Notes under the pieces: model-generated | The model's database searches: none | Told to the model about the DNA's origin: nothing | The model's input: the letters and a program-made list of their open reading frames with translations, nothing else | From: Flavobacterium cupreum | Lineage (GTDB): Bacteria > Bacteroidota > Bacteroidia > Flavobacteriales > Flavobacteriaceae | NCBI RefSeq assembly: GCF_003996965.1 | Contig: NZ_QWDM01000026.1 | Coordinates: 1 to 33,822 of the forward strand | Length of the DNA stretch: 33,822 bases | Direction: 5' to 3' | Shown: piece after piece, positions 1 to 6,134 of the stretch | Layout: each line of letters begins with the position of its first letter | Numbering within the stretch: position 1 is the stretch's first letter | Position numbers and translations under genes: made by a program

Positions 1-124
1 AAAAAATATAGTTTTTAATCAAAACGGAGGTGCTCACTTTGCACCGGAATTAGGTGGTCATTTTGAACTGGAATCAGGTGCTCACTTTAAAACGGAATGG
101 GGTGATCAATATAACCGGAATTTG
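1..124 (+). mobile_element. Terminal repeat array of an IS21-like element (inner end only)
   Basis: Four imperfect direct repeats with a 24-bp period are visible at 29-50, 53-74, 77-98 and 101-121, each close to GGTGNTCANTTTNNACCGGAAT, with the tail of a fifth at 21-28. Such multiple terminal repeats, bound by the IstA-type transposase, are typical of IS21-family ends in Bacteroidota. The transposase genes would lie to the left of the window. The element appears to end with ...TTTGCA at about 126, where the dehydrogenase fragment begins. The exact boundary is inferred, because the other end and the target duplication are not visible. Confidence 0.7.
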
Positions 125-457
125 CACGGAATGACCAAAGCAGCCATGATTGCAATAAGCAATGGTTTATCAAAATTGACAATAGGAACTGAAGTTACCG
201 TAAATACAATTTTGGGAGGGCCAACTTATTCTGACGGAGTTGCTGCTGCAATCGAACAAATTGCATCGGCACAAAATATAGAAATAGAGCAGATGAAAAG
301 TGCCATTATACAGCAGACAAATGCACATTCCCTACTGCAGCGTTTTATCGAACCATCAGAGATAGCTGCACTGGCGGTTTATATTGCAAGTCCGCTTTCA
401 ATAGCCACAAATGGCGCATGTGTTCGGGCAGATGGAGGAATTCTAAATACAATGTAA
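122..457 (+). pseudogene. C-terminal fragment of a short-chain dehydrogenase (SDR), cut by the IS end
   Basis: The frame begins in the IS terminal repeat and reads LHGMTKAAMIAISNGLSK, which is the catalytic-helix part of an SDR where HYGMTK (YxxxK) would be expected. The rest is a normal SDR C-terminus, including a PSEIAALAVYIASPLS segment and the usual ending GxxxRADGG (final residues ADGGILNTM). The N-terminal Rossmann half with its glycine motif is missing, and the catalytic Tyr codon seems to be split by the insertion, so the product cannot be active. The apparent TTG start at 122 is only the first available start codon in the open frame and is probably not used. The family assignment is firm; the precise substrate class is unknown. 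Confidence 0.8.
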
Positions 458-528
458 TCAAAAAATTTTGCTATTCGGAAAACAGATATAATATCTTACA
501 AAAAAGAATGTTGTACGGGATATTTTTT

Positions 529-574
529 TATCTTTGAAATTCAGGTTTTTTTAATCAAAATCGCTTTATCTTTG
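529..574 (+). promoter_or_regulatory. Tandem TATCTTTG promoter boxes of the first XRE-like gene
   Basis: Two identical TATCTTTG boxes (529-536 and 567-574) match the Bacteroidota -7 consensus TAnnTTTG. The same pair, with the same intervening sequence type, sits in front of the paralogue at 25029. Conservation of both boxes between copies suggests that both matter, for example as two start sites or as part of an autoregulatory site. Confidence 0.6.
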
Positions 575-600
575 AGCCTGTAGAAAAATTGATACTCGTT

Positions 601-1008
601 ATGGAACAGAAAATACATCAGGGAAAAAACGTAAAACGTTTCAGGGAAATGCTTAACATAAAGCAGGAAGCATTAGCTTATGATCTGGGCGCAGACTGGA
701 ACCAAAAGAAAATTTCTATGCTGGAGCAAAAAGATGTAATTGAAGACAGCCTGCTGAAACAAATTTCGGCTGTATTAAAAATTCCTGTGGAAGCTTTTCA
801 GAATTTTGATGAAGAACAGGCGATAAATGTTATTTCTAATACTTTCGATAACGGAGCTTTTTTAAATACAGGTCATAGTGCAACATTTAATGTTAATCCG
901 ATCGACAAATTAATCCAGCTTCATGAAGAAAAGATTGCTTTATACGAGCGTATGTTAAAAGAGAAAGAGGAGATGATGGTGAGGCTTGAAAAATTGATTG
1001 GTAAATAA
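601..1008 (+). CDS. XRE-like helix-turn-helix regulator, copy 1
   Basis: This 135-residue protein has an N-terminal helix-turn-helix region (about residues 8-65, containing VKRFREMLNIKQEALAYDLG and then QKKISMLEQ). A short variable linker follows, then a charged C-terminal helix (about 100-135, IDKLIQLHEEKIALYERMLK) likely to form a coiled-coil dimer. The ATG at 601 is chosen because it matches the start of the paralogue at 25029; an upstream ATT in frame is not credible. The two paralogues share about four fifths of their residues, and the linker after the HTH is the only clearly divergent part. It is a likely DNA-binding repressor or activator of unknown target. A strong terminator follows directly, so it is monocistronic. 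Confidence 0.75.
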   Translation: MEQKIHQGKNVKRFREMLNIKQEALAYDLGADWNQKKISMLEQKDVIEDSLLKQISAVLKIPVEAFQNFDEEQAINVISNTFDNGAFLNTGHSATFNVNPIDKLIQLHEEKIALYERMLKEKEEMMVRLEKLIGK

Positions 1009-1036
1009 TTGTTTATAAAGATATATTAACTGTATA

Positions 1037-1060
1037 AAGAGACTTTCGAGTCTCTTTTTT
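1037..1060 (+). terminator. Intrinsic terminator of XRE-like gene copy 1
   Basis: AGAGACT (1038-1044) pairs with AGTCTCT (1049-1055) around a TTCG loop and is followed by a T run. The same hairpin with a TTTG loop follows the paralogous gene at 25442. Confidence 0.85.
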
Positions 1061-1078
1061 GTTTTAGACCTGCTCCCT

Positions 1079-1250
1079 CCGCTCTCCGAAGTGTTCTTAC
1101 GCTGCGCAATCCCGAAAGCCTTCGGGACTGACTATGCACCGTTTTAAACAAATATAATTGAAAAACAGAGACTTCATAAAGTCTCTGACTTTAAAATTAA
1201 ACCGTCAGAGACATTTGCGCCGCTTTTCATGAGAACACTTCGAAGAGCGG
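1079..1250. repeat. Palindromic repeat element, copy A
   Basis: The outer 20 bases (1079-1098) and the reverse complement of 1231-1250 agree at 18 of 20 positions (core GCTCTCCGAAGTGTTCT). Inside are two further hairpins, CCCGAAagccTTCGGG at 1111-1126 and CAGAGACT/AGTCTCTG at 1166-1187. The outer arm and the inner TGCGCAATCCCGAA match the element at 2111-2200. It looks like a MITE- or REP-like element with no coding capacity. Confidence 0.65.
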
Positions 1251-1375
1251 GTTAAATTTTAGTTCAATACTTCTGTAAAATCATTGCAAATTACTTTTTA
1301 TACTGCAAAATGTATCCCGGCAGCACTGAAAAATGCCATACGCTATAGCCGGCTATTAATCTATAGAAAAATTGC

Positions 1376-1383
1376 TAAATTTG
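1376..1383 (+). promoter_or_regulatory. -7 box TAAATTTG before the HAD phosphatase gene
   Basis: This matches TAnnTTTG and lies 41 bases before the ATG at 1425. No clear -33 TTG is seen at standard spacing. The rest of the 1251-1424 gap holds nothing else recognisable. Confidence 0.45.
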
Positions 1384-1424
1384 AAAAAGAATATTCTTCG
1401 AAACTTAAGTGATACAAAAAGAAA

Positions 1425-2108
1425 ATGGGCGATAATTTTAATTCAGTACAAAAGGCTGTTATTTTTGATATGGATGGCGTGCTTATTGACTCTGAGCATT
1501 TGTGGCAAAAGGCTGAATTTGAAGTCTTCTCTTCCCTTGGTGTTACGGTTACAGAGGATCTGGCAGCTATTACAAAAGCAATGACTACTAAAGAAGTTAC
1601 TGAATTCTGGAAAAGCAGATTTTCATGGGAAGATATCAGCCTTGAGCAGGTGGAGGAATTGGTTATTTCACGCGTTATTGAACTGATTAAAAATGATAAT
1701 TGCGAAATAAAAGGAATCAGGAATTTCATTAAAAAAATCAAAGACCAGGGATACAAAATAGGACTGGCTACAAATTCACCTGACAAAATCATTCCCGTTG
1801 TTTTGGAAAAGCTAAAATTGACGCAGTATTTTGATGCCATATCTTCTTCGGATTTCGAAACAAACGGGAAACCCCATCCTTCGGTATATTTAACTACGTG
1901 TGCAAAACTTGATGTAAATCCAATGCACTGTGTTGCTGTAGAAGACTCGTATTCAGGAATGCTCGCCGCTAAAAGGGCCGGCATGAGAATAGTGGCTTTT
2001 ACAAATGGAAATAATGATACGGACCTGAGTATAGCTGAGTTTGTTATCCAAAATTTTGAGCAAGTAGACTCGACAGAAATTAGCAGCTGGTATTCTTCCT
2101 TGTCATAA
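1425..2108 (+). CDS. HAD-IA phosphatase, HxpB/beta-phosphoglucomutase-like
   Basis: A 227-residue cytosolic haloacid-dehalogenase superfamily hydrolase. All four HAD motifs are visible: DMDGVLIDSE with nucleophile D15 and acid/base D17; TNS at 116-118; the motif III lysine K149 in GKPHP; and VEDSYSG with E173/D174. The cap domain lies between motifs I and II. Sequence flavour and length match E. coli YniC/HxpB (hexitol phosphatase, also 2-deoxyglucose-6-phosphatase), so a hexose- or hexitol-phosphate substrate is likely, but a beta-phosphoglucomutase cannot be excluded. The ATG at 1425 places motif I near residue 15, as usual. The gene stands alone between two palindromic elements, the second of which supplies its terminator. 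Confidence 0.85.
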   Translation: MGDNFNSVQKAVIFDMDGVLIDSEHLWQKAEFEVFSSLGVTVTEDLAAITKAMTTKEVTEFWKSRFSWEDISLEQVEELVISRVIELIKNDNCEIKGIRNFIKKIKDQGYKIGLATNSPDKIIPVVLEKLKLTQYFDAISSSDFETNGKPHPSVYLTTCAKLDVNPMHCVAVEDSYSGMLAAKRAGMRIVAFTNGNNDTDLSIAEFVIQNFEQVDSTEISSWYSSLS

Positions 2109-2110
2109 AG

Positions 2111-2203
2111 CCCGCTCTCCGAAGTGTTTTTCTTTACACTGCGCAATCCCGAACGCTTTCGAAATTGCGCAGCTTTTCGTGCGAAGACTTCGGAGAGCGC
2201 CGT
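2111..2203 (+). repeat. Palindromic repeat element, copy B, doubling as a terminator
   Basis: CGCTCTCCGAAG (2113-2124) pairs with CTTCGGAGAGCG (2188-2199), and inside it CTGCGCAAT (2139-2147) pairs with ATTGCGCAG (2164-2172). Together they give one long hairpin. It starts 3 bases after the HAD stop codon and is followed by GTTTTTTATT, so it should terminate that transcript. It is a shorter relative of the element at 1079-1250. Confidence 0.7.
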
Positions 2204-2247
2204 TTTTTATTAATAAACCAACGGCACGGAAAGAATTTCCGGGCTAT

Positions 2248-2815
2248 CGGGCTTTTTTATGTTGTATTTCAAATATAGCCCAGGGTTTCAACCTTGGGAA
2301 ACGTATTGAGATAATTTGTCTTAGGAAAATGCACTACGCTGCAATGGTAGAAACCTAAATATAAATATTGTCTAGCCTTCTCATTTCAACGGGCTTTTTT
2401 ATGTTGTATTTCAAATATAGCCCAGGTTTTCAACCTTGGGAAACGTATTGAGATAATTTGTCTTAGGAAAATGCACTACGCTGCAATGGTTGAAACCTAA
2501 ATATAAATATTGTCTAGCCGTCTCATTTCAACGGGCTTTTTTATGTTGTATTTCAAATATAGCCCAGGGTTTCAACCTTAGGAAACGTATTGAGATAATT
2601 TGTCTTAGGAAAATGCACTACGCTGCAATGGTTGAAACCTAAATATAAATATTGTCTAGCCATCTCATTTCAACGGGTTTTTTTATGTTGTATTTCAAAT
2701 ATAGCCCAGGGTTTCAACCTTGGGAAACGTATTGAGATAATTTGTCTTAGGAAAATGCACTACGCTGCCATGGTTGAAACCTAAATATAAATATTGTCTA
2801 GCCATCTCATTTCAA
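2248..2815. repeat. Four tandem copies of a 142-bp unit
   Basis: Copies begin at 2248, 2390, 2532 and 2674, each exactly 142 bp, and differ from one another at only a few positions (for example GGTAGAAACC in copy 1 versus GGTTGAAACC in the others, and GCTGCCATGG in copy 4). Each unit starts CGGGCTTTTTTATG and contains the inverted pair GGTTTCAACC ... GGTTGAAACC plus GGGCT ... TAGCCC, so its transcript could fold. The unit length is not a multiple of three and no long frame runs through it, so it is non-coding. Spacer-like variation is absent, so it is not CRISPR. It is probably an expanded Flavobacterium intergenic repeat. The flanking bases 2205-2247 and 2816-2889 show nothing further. Confidence 0.9.
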
Positions 2816-2889
2816 CAACATTCTCTCCGTAATCATTTTATTAGAAGAAGCCTCACCAGATATCCCGTTACCTGTTAGCGCTTTTTTAG

Positions 2890-2897
2890 TATTTTTG
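2890..2897 (+). promoter_or_regulatory. -7 box TATTTTTG directly before an ATG
   Basis: The box ends 4 bases before the ATG at 2902. Transcription would start about 5-7 bases after the box, that is at or just inside the start codon, implying a leaderless mRNA. Confidence 0.45.
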
Positions 2898-2901
2898 CAA
2901 T

Positions 2902-3804
2902 ATGATTACACAGCAGACAATAACAGATTATGTTACCTCTGACCTAATTGCGCAGCGACATTCTGCCGGTGGCCATTTTGTAACCGTAAGGCTAGATGAC
3001 TTTTCTGCTGAAAGCCTTGAAGCAACGACAGTATACAGCCGAAAAGATTTCTATAAGATCTCACTGGTCACAGGTCATGCAGCGTATTTTTACCACGACC
3101 GTAAATATGAAATTAATCCCGGTGAATATGCCCTGATTTTTACCAATAGTGAATTACCATACCGCTGGGAAATTTACAGCGGCCATTGTAGTGGTTATGC
3201 CTGCATGTTTACAGATGATTTTCTTCCCATGCATACATACCAGCGCCCGGCAGATTTGAAAGTATTTGGCACCGGGGCACAATCTGTTTTTATGATTAAC
3301 GGAGATCAGAAAGAGCAATTTGAAGTATTGTTTTTAAAAATGATTGAAGAGCAGCAGTCAGCGTACCAAAACAAATATGATCTGTTGTTTTTATATGTAT
3401 TGGAGTGTATTCACAAAGCCTTAAAACTAGAGCCTGAAACAGAAGTGCGTCGTCAAAATGCTGCACAAAATTTAACTGAATCATTTAAAATCCTGCTGGC
3501 ATCTCAATTTCCGGTTGTTTCGCCTCAGCAGCAAATTGCCCTTAACACCCCGCAGGCTTTCGGAGATAAACTGGCAGTACATACCAACTATTTAAATCGC
3601 GCTTTAAAAAACACTACCGGTAAAACTACTACTCAATTGCTCACAGAGCGAATTATGCAGGAAGCACGCGCTTTACTGCTGCATTCAAACTGGACAGTCA
3701 GCCAGATTAGCTACAGTCTGGGCTTTGATGAGCCTACACATTTTGCAAAGGCTTTTAAAAAATATACAGGTCAGGCACCTACAGTAATTAGGCAAACGGT
3801 TTGA
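2902..3804 (+). CDS. AraC-family transcriptional regulator
   Basis: This 300-residue protein has an N-terminal cupin-like sensing half (about 1-140, with KISLVTGHAAYFYHDRKYEI and NPGEYALIFTNSELPY). Its C-terminus is an AraC double helix-turn-helix (about 200-298), with the second HTH signature VSQISYSLGFDEPTHFAKAF followed by KKYTGQAPT. The N-terminal domain probably senses a small ligand. The SDR gene 91 bp downstream is the likely target, because a 21-bp-period direct repeat overlaps the stop codon of this gene and precedes the SDR promoter. The ligand is unknown. Confidence 0.9.
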   Translation: MITQQTITDYVTSDLIAQRHSAGGHFVTVRLDDFSAESLEATTVYSRKDFYKISLVTGHAAYFYHDRKYEINPGEYALIFTNSELPYRWEIYSGHCSGYACMFTDDFLPMHTYQRPADLKVFGTGAQSVFMINGDQKEQFEVLFLKMIEEQQSAYQNKYDLLFLYVLECIHKALKLEPETEVRRQNAAQNLTESFKILLASQFPVVSPQQQIALNTPQAFGDKLAVHTNYLNRALKNTTGKTTTQLLTERIMQEARALLLHSNWTVSQISYSLGFDEPTHFAKAFKKYTGQAPTVIRQTV

Positions 3805-3835
3805 TTTACGTCTGAACTGGTTTGAAATACGTCCG
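3798..3835 (+). promoter_or_regulatory. Candidate AraC operator (21-bp-period direct repeat)
   Basis: Half-sites GGTTTGATTTACGTCTG (3798-3814) and GGTTTGAAATACGTCCG (3819-3835) agree at 14 of 17 positions and are spaced 21 bp apart, two helical turns, as is usual for AraC-type sites. The second ends 21 bases before the SDR -7 box. The first contains the araC stop codon. Confidence 0.55.
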
Positions 3836-3856
3836 TCATTAGATTCTTCAGCAAAG

Positions 3857-3864
3857 TAGATTTG
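3857..3864 (+). promoter_or_regulatory. -7 box TAGATTTG before the SDR gene
   Basis: Matches TAnnTTTG and lies 31 bases before the ATG at 3896, next to the direct-repeat operator. Confidence 0.5.
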
Positions 3865-3895
3865 TAAAGTTAAAAAGCACTAAAAAATCTACTTT

Positions 3896-4723
3896 ATGAA
3901 AACATGGTTTATTACCGGTACGTCAACCGGTCTTGGAAGAATACTTACCGAAAAATTATTACAGCAGGGACATACCGTTGCAGCAACAGTGCGAAAAGCC
4001 AACGTACTGGATGATCTGAAAAAGGAATACCCGGAGCGGCTTCACGTTTATACTTTAGATGTTACCGACAGCAAATCAGTCCGGGAGATTGTAAATACTG
4101 CATTCTCAGATCTTGGCCGAATTGACGTAATTGTAAACAATGCGGGTTATGCACTGTTCTGCTCGGTTGAGGAAGCGAGTGATGAGCAGATTGAGCAGCA
4201 GCTGAAAACTAATATTACAGGGTCAATACAAGTTATTCGCGCAGCACTTCCCCATTTACGTTCACAGGGAGGCGGCAGAATTTTACAGCTCTCCTCTGCA
4301 GGCGGGCAGACAACCTATCCCAATTTCAGCTTTTACCATACTACAAAATGGGCAATGGAAGGTTTTTGCGAAACAGTACTGCAGGAGGTAGCTCCATTTA
4401 ATATCGGAGTTACTATTGTAGAGCCAGGCGCCCACAGAACATCATTTGGCACGGGAATGGTTACAGCGCCTATTATGGAAGCTTACGACGCTACACCTGC
4501 CGGAGATATCCGCAGGGCATTTTACAGCGGTGCTTTTCCTGTAAAAGGAGATGTGAATATAACCGTTCAGGCTATGATTGATTCCACTGAAATTACTCCG
4601 GCGCCCCGACGCCTGACAATGGGAACCGATGCCTATACCCACATAAGGGCATCATTAGTTTCAAGACTTGAAGAATTAGACGCTCAAAAGGAACTTGCAA
4701 TGTCTTCGGAAATCAAGGAATGA
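3896..4723 (+). CDS. Classical SDR-family oxidoreductase
   Basis: A 275-residue NAD(P)-dependent short-chain dehydrogenase. It shows the cofactor motif TGTSTGLG (7-14), the NNAG motif (81-84), the catalytic Ser region LSSAGG (132-137) and the active site YHTTK (Y147, K151). The C-terminal extension of about 100 residues (PGAHRTSFG onward) is typical of the group often annotated as SDR family oxidoreductase or oxidoreductase YusZ-like; the substrate is not predictable. No signal peptide is present, so it is cytosolic. The gene is probably activated by the AraC-type protein encoded just upstream. A strong hairpin ends the transcript. Confidence 0.88.
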   Translation: MKTWFITGTSTGLGRILTEKLLQQGHTVAATVRKANVLDDLKKEYPERLHVYTLDVTDSKSVREIVNTAFSDLGRIDVIVNNAGYALFCSVEEASDEQIEQQLKTNITGSIQVIRAALPHLRSQGGGRILQLSSAGGQTTYPNFSFYHTTKWAMEGFCETVLQEVAPFNIGVTIVEPGAHRTSFGTGMVTAPIMEAYDATPAGDIRRAFYSGAFPVKGDVNITVQAMIDSTEITPAPRRLTMGTDAYTHIRASLVSRLEELDAQKELAMSSEIKE

Positions 4724-4737
4724 TAGACAATCAAATA

Positions 4738-4780
4738 AAAATACAGTCAGCTGTCCTTTTGAGGGCAGCTGACTGTATTT
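4738..4780. terminator. Strong hairpin terminator after the SDR gene
   Basis: AAATACAGTCAGCTG (from 4738) pairs with CAGCTGACTGTATTT (ending 4780) around a short loop. The A-rich and T-rich ends allow it to work in both directions. Confidence 0.8.
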
Positions 4781-4789
4781 ATAAAGAAA

Positions 4790-4858
4790 CTTTCCTAAAA
4801 GTAAGCGCTTTCCTTTGGGAAACTACTATCCTATGGTAAGTTCAATACCCTAACTTTG
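4790..4858 (+). promoter_or_regulatory. Promoter region of the SnoaL-like gene
   Basis: The -7 box TAACTTTG (4851-4858) matches TAnnTTTG and lies 39 bases before the start. Upstream, CTTTCCT recurs at 4790-4796 and 4808-4814 (18-bp spacing), and TTTCC/GGAAA form a small inverted repeat at 4809-4822. These could be an operator, but the binding protein is unknown. Confidence 0.4.
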
Positions 4859-4897
4859 CCACCTTAAATAATAATATTAAATAAATATCAATTTAAA

Positions 4898-5269
4898 GTG
4901 AAAGAAACAATTTTAACAACAAAAGAAGTTGCAGCCAAATTTATAGAACTTTGCCGTCAGGATAAATTTTATGAAGTACAAACACAATTCTATGCCGATA
5001 ATTGCGTCAGCGTAGAAGCCAATGATTTTCTACTGCCAAAAACGGTCGAAGGACTGCAGGAAATTTTGAAAAAATCAGAATTATTTGAATCTTTAGTGGA
5101 GCAGGTTCATGGACGTGTTATTTCAGATCCCGTGATCGCCGGCGAATACTTTACGGTGTCGTGGTCAGCTGATATGACATTCAAAGGAAGAGACAGATTC
5201 ACAACGGATGAAATCTGTGTATATAAAGTACAGGAAGGCAAAATAGTTTTCGAACAATTTTTTTATTGA
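4898..5269 (+). CDS. SnoaL-like (NTF2-fold) protein
   Basis: This 123-residue protein has the length and pattern of the SnoaL-like NTF2 superfamily: an N-terminal helix (TTKEVAAKFIELCRQDKFYEVQ), then YADNCVSVEA, and a beta-rich C-terminal half ending in KVQEGKIVFEQFFY. Such proteins are cone-shaped barrels that act as isomerases, cyclases or simple binding proteins. No specific catalytic residue can be named here. The start is a GTG, as no ATG lies in frame between the promoter box and it. No signal peptide is present. The gene is a single unit between two terminators. Confidence 0.75.
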   Translation: MKETILTTKEVAAKFIELCRQDKFYEVQTQFYADNCVSVEANDFLLPKTVEGLQEILKKSELFESLVEQVHGRVISDPVIAGEYFTVSWSADMTFKGRDRFTTDEICVYKVQEGKIVFEQFFY

Positions 5270-5289
5270 TTTTTCGAGCCTCTTAAGCA

Positions 5290-5323
5290 AAAGAGTTATA
5301 TTAATTCATTAATGTAACTCTTT
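5290..5323. terminator. Bidirectional terminator between SnoaL-like and response-regulator genes
   Basis: AAAGAGTTATATTAA and TTAATGTAACTCTTT pair around TTCA with one mismatch, with A and T tracts on either side. It lies between two convergent genes. A second, longer-loop inverted repeat TGTAGTAGC/GCTACTACA (5341-5349, 5381-5389) lies just beyond; its role is unknown. Confidence 0.65.
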
Positions 5324-5407
5324 CTCATTTCATACCGTAATGTAGTAGCTTTACTTGAGTTCAAACTAACACTTCTGCTGGCTACTACACGATAAAAGAG
5401 CGATCAT

Positions 5408-5917
5408 TTAATCCTCACGGGATACCGTTTTTTCTGAAACAAAAAATATATTTTTTACCGGATTAATTAAAGCTTTCGTCCAGTGTAGAATGAATACTTT
5501 TTTAAGAATGAGAATAAAGCCGGTAAAAGAGCTTGGTTTTTGTATATAGAGGCTTGCTCCCTTTTTAAAAGTCTCTTCAATATCATTGGGATGATTGGAA
5601 GTGGAAAGCATAACCGCTGGAATTTCCTTAAGTTCGTGATCGCTTTTTATTTCTGCCAGTGCCTCCTTGCCCCCTTTAACGGGCATATTTATATCTATAA
5701 AAACAATATCAGGTTTTGATTCAGCAGGATCTTTCAGGGTGTTAACCAGTTCCTCCCCGTTTTCTACCGTAATAACTTCAGAAGGGACTTTGGTTGCATT
5801 AAGTGCCTCCATAAATAATTCCTGATCGTCCTTGTCATCCTCAGCCAATATAATTTTTACTGACTCATTTTCTTCTGGTTCACTAGAAGTCACGTCTGAA
5901 TTTTTAGAGCTTGTCAT
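5408..5917 (-). CDS. Single-domain response regulator (CheY-like receiver)
   Basis: A 169-residue protein with a receiver domain at about 20-142. The acidic pocket is E26/D27/D28, the phosphorylated Asp is D75 in FIDINMP, the switch residue region is LSTS (104-107), and the conserved lysine is K127 in QKPSS. There is a polar N-terminal leader of about 18 residues (MTSSKNSDVTSSEPEENE) and no DNA-binding output domain. It therefore most likely acts by protein contact or phosphorelay. The C-terminal 30 residues (ILHWTKALINPVKN onward) are hydrophobic and basic, and correspond to the end of Rcp1-type receivers. It is divergent from the PAS kinase at 6135, its probable partner. Confidence 0.85.
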   Translation of the reverse strand: MTSSKNSDVTSSEPEENESVKIILAEDDKDDQELFMEALNATKVPSEVITVENGEELVNTLKDPAESKPDIVFIDINMPVKGGKEALAEIKSDHELKEIPAVMLSTSNHPNDIEETFKKGASLYIQKPSSFTGFILILKKVFILHWTKALINPVKNIFFVSEKTVSRED

Positions 5918-5939
5918 ATTAAAGCGGTTTTACAATCAC

Positions 5940-5947
5940 CAAAAGTA
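5940..5947 (-). promoter_or_regulatory. -7 box (TACTTTTG on the minus strand) of the response regulator
   Basis: CAAAAGTA on the plus strand reads TACTTTTG on the minus strand, 22 bases before the ATG at 5917. The rest of the 217-bp divergent gap is AT-rich, and no clear consensus box for the kinase gene was found. Confidence 0.5.
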
Positions 5948-6134
5948 CTATATTAATGCTTACTAAAATTTCGGCAAGGCAATAATATTACTATATATTT
6001 ATTATTTAACATTCACAGAACATCACCGTTAGAAGATTAATTATGTTGAAGTTGTGAAATCATTAGTACTAAATTGTATAACATAACTTTTTGCACAGCA
6101 CACTATTTTAGCATAAACCATAAAGCTAAGAGAT

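Noticed and set aside
1361..2146. Long minus-strand frame opposite the HAD phosphatase gene
   Set aside because: It mirrors a gene with all four HAD motifs; its own translation has no family features.
2248..2815. CRISPR array
   Set aside because: The 142-bp units are contiguous with no unique spacers and no cas genes nearby.
5341..5389. TGTAGTAGC/GCTACTACA inverted repeat as a small RNA or second terminator
   Set aside because: The loop is 31 bases and no T run follows; nothing supports a function.
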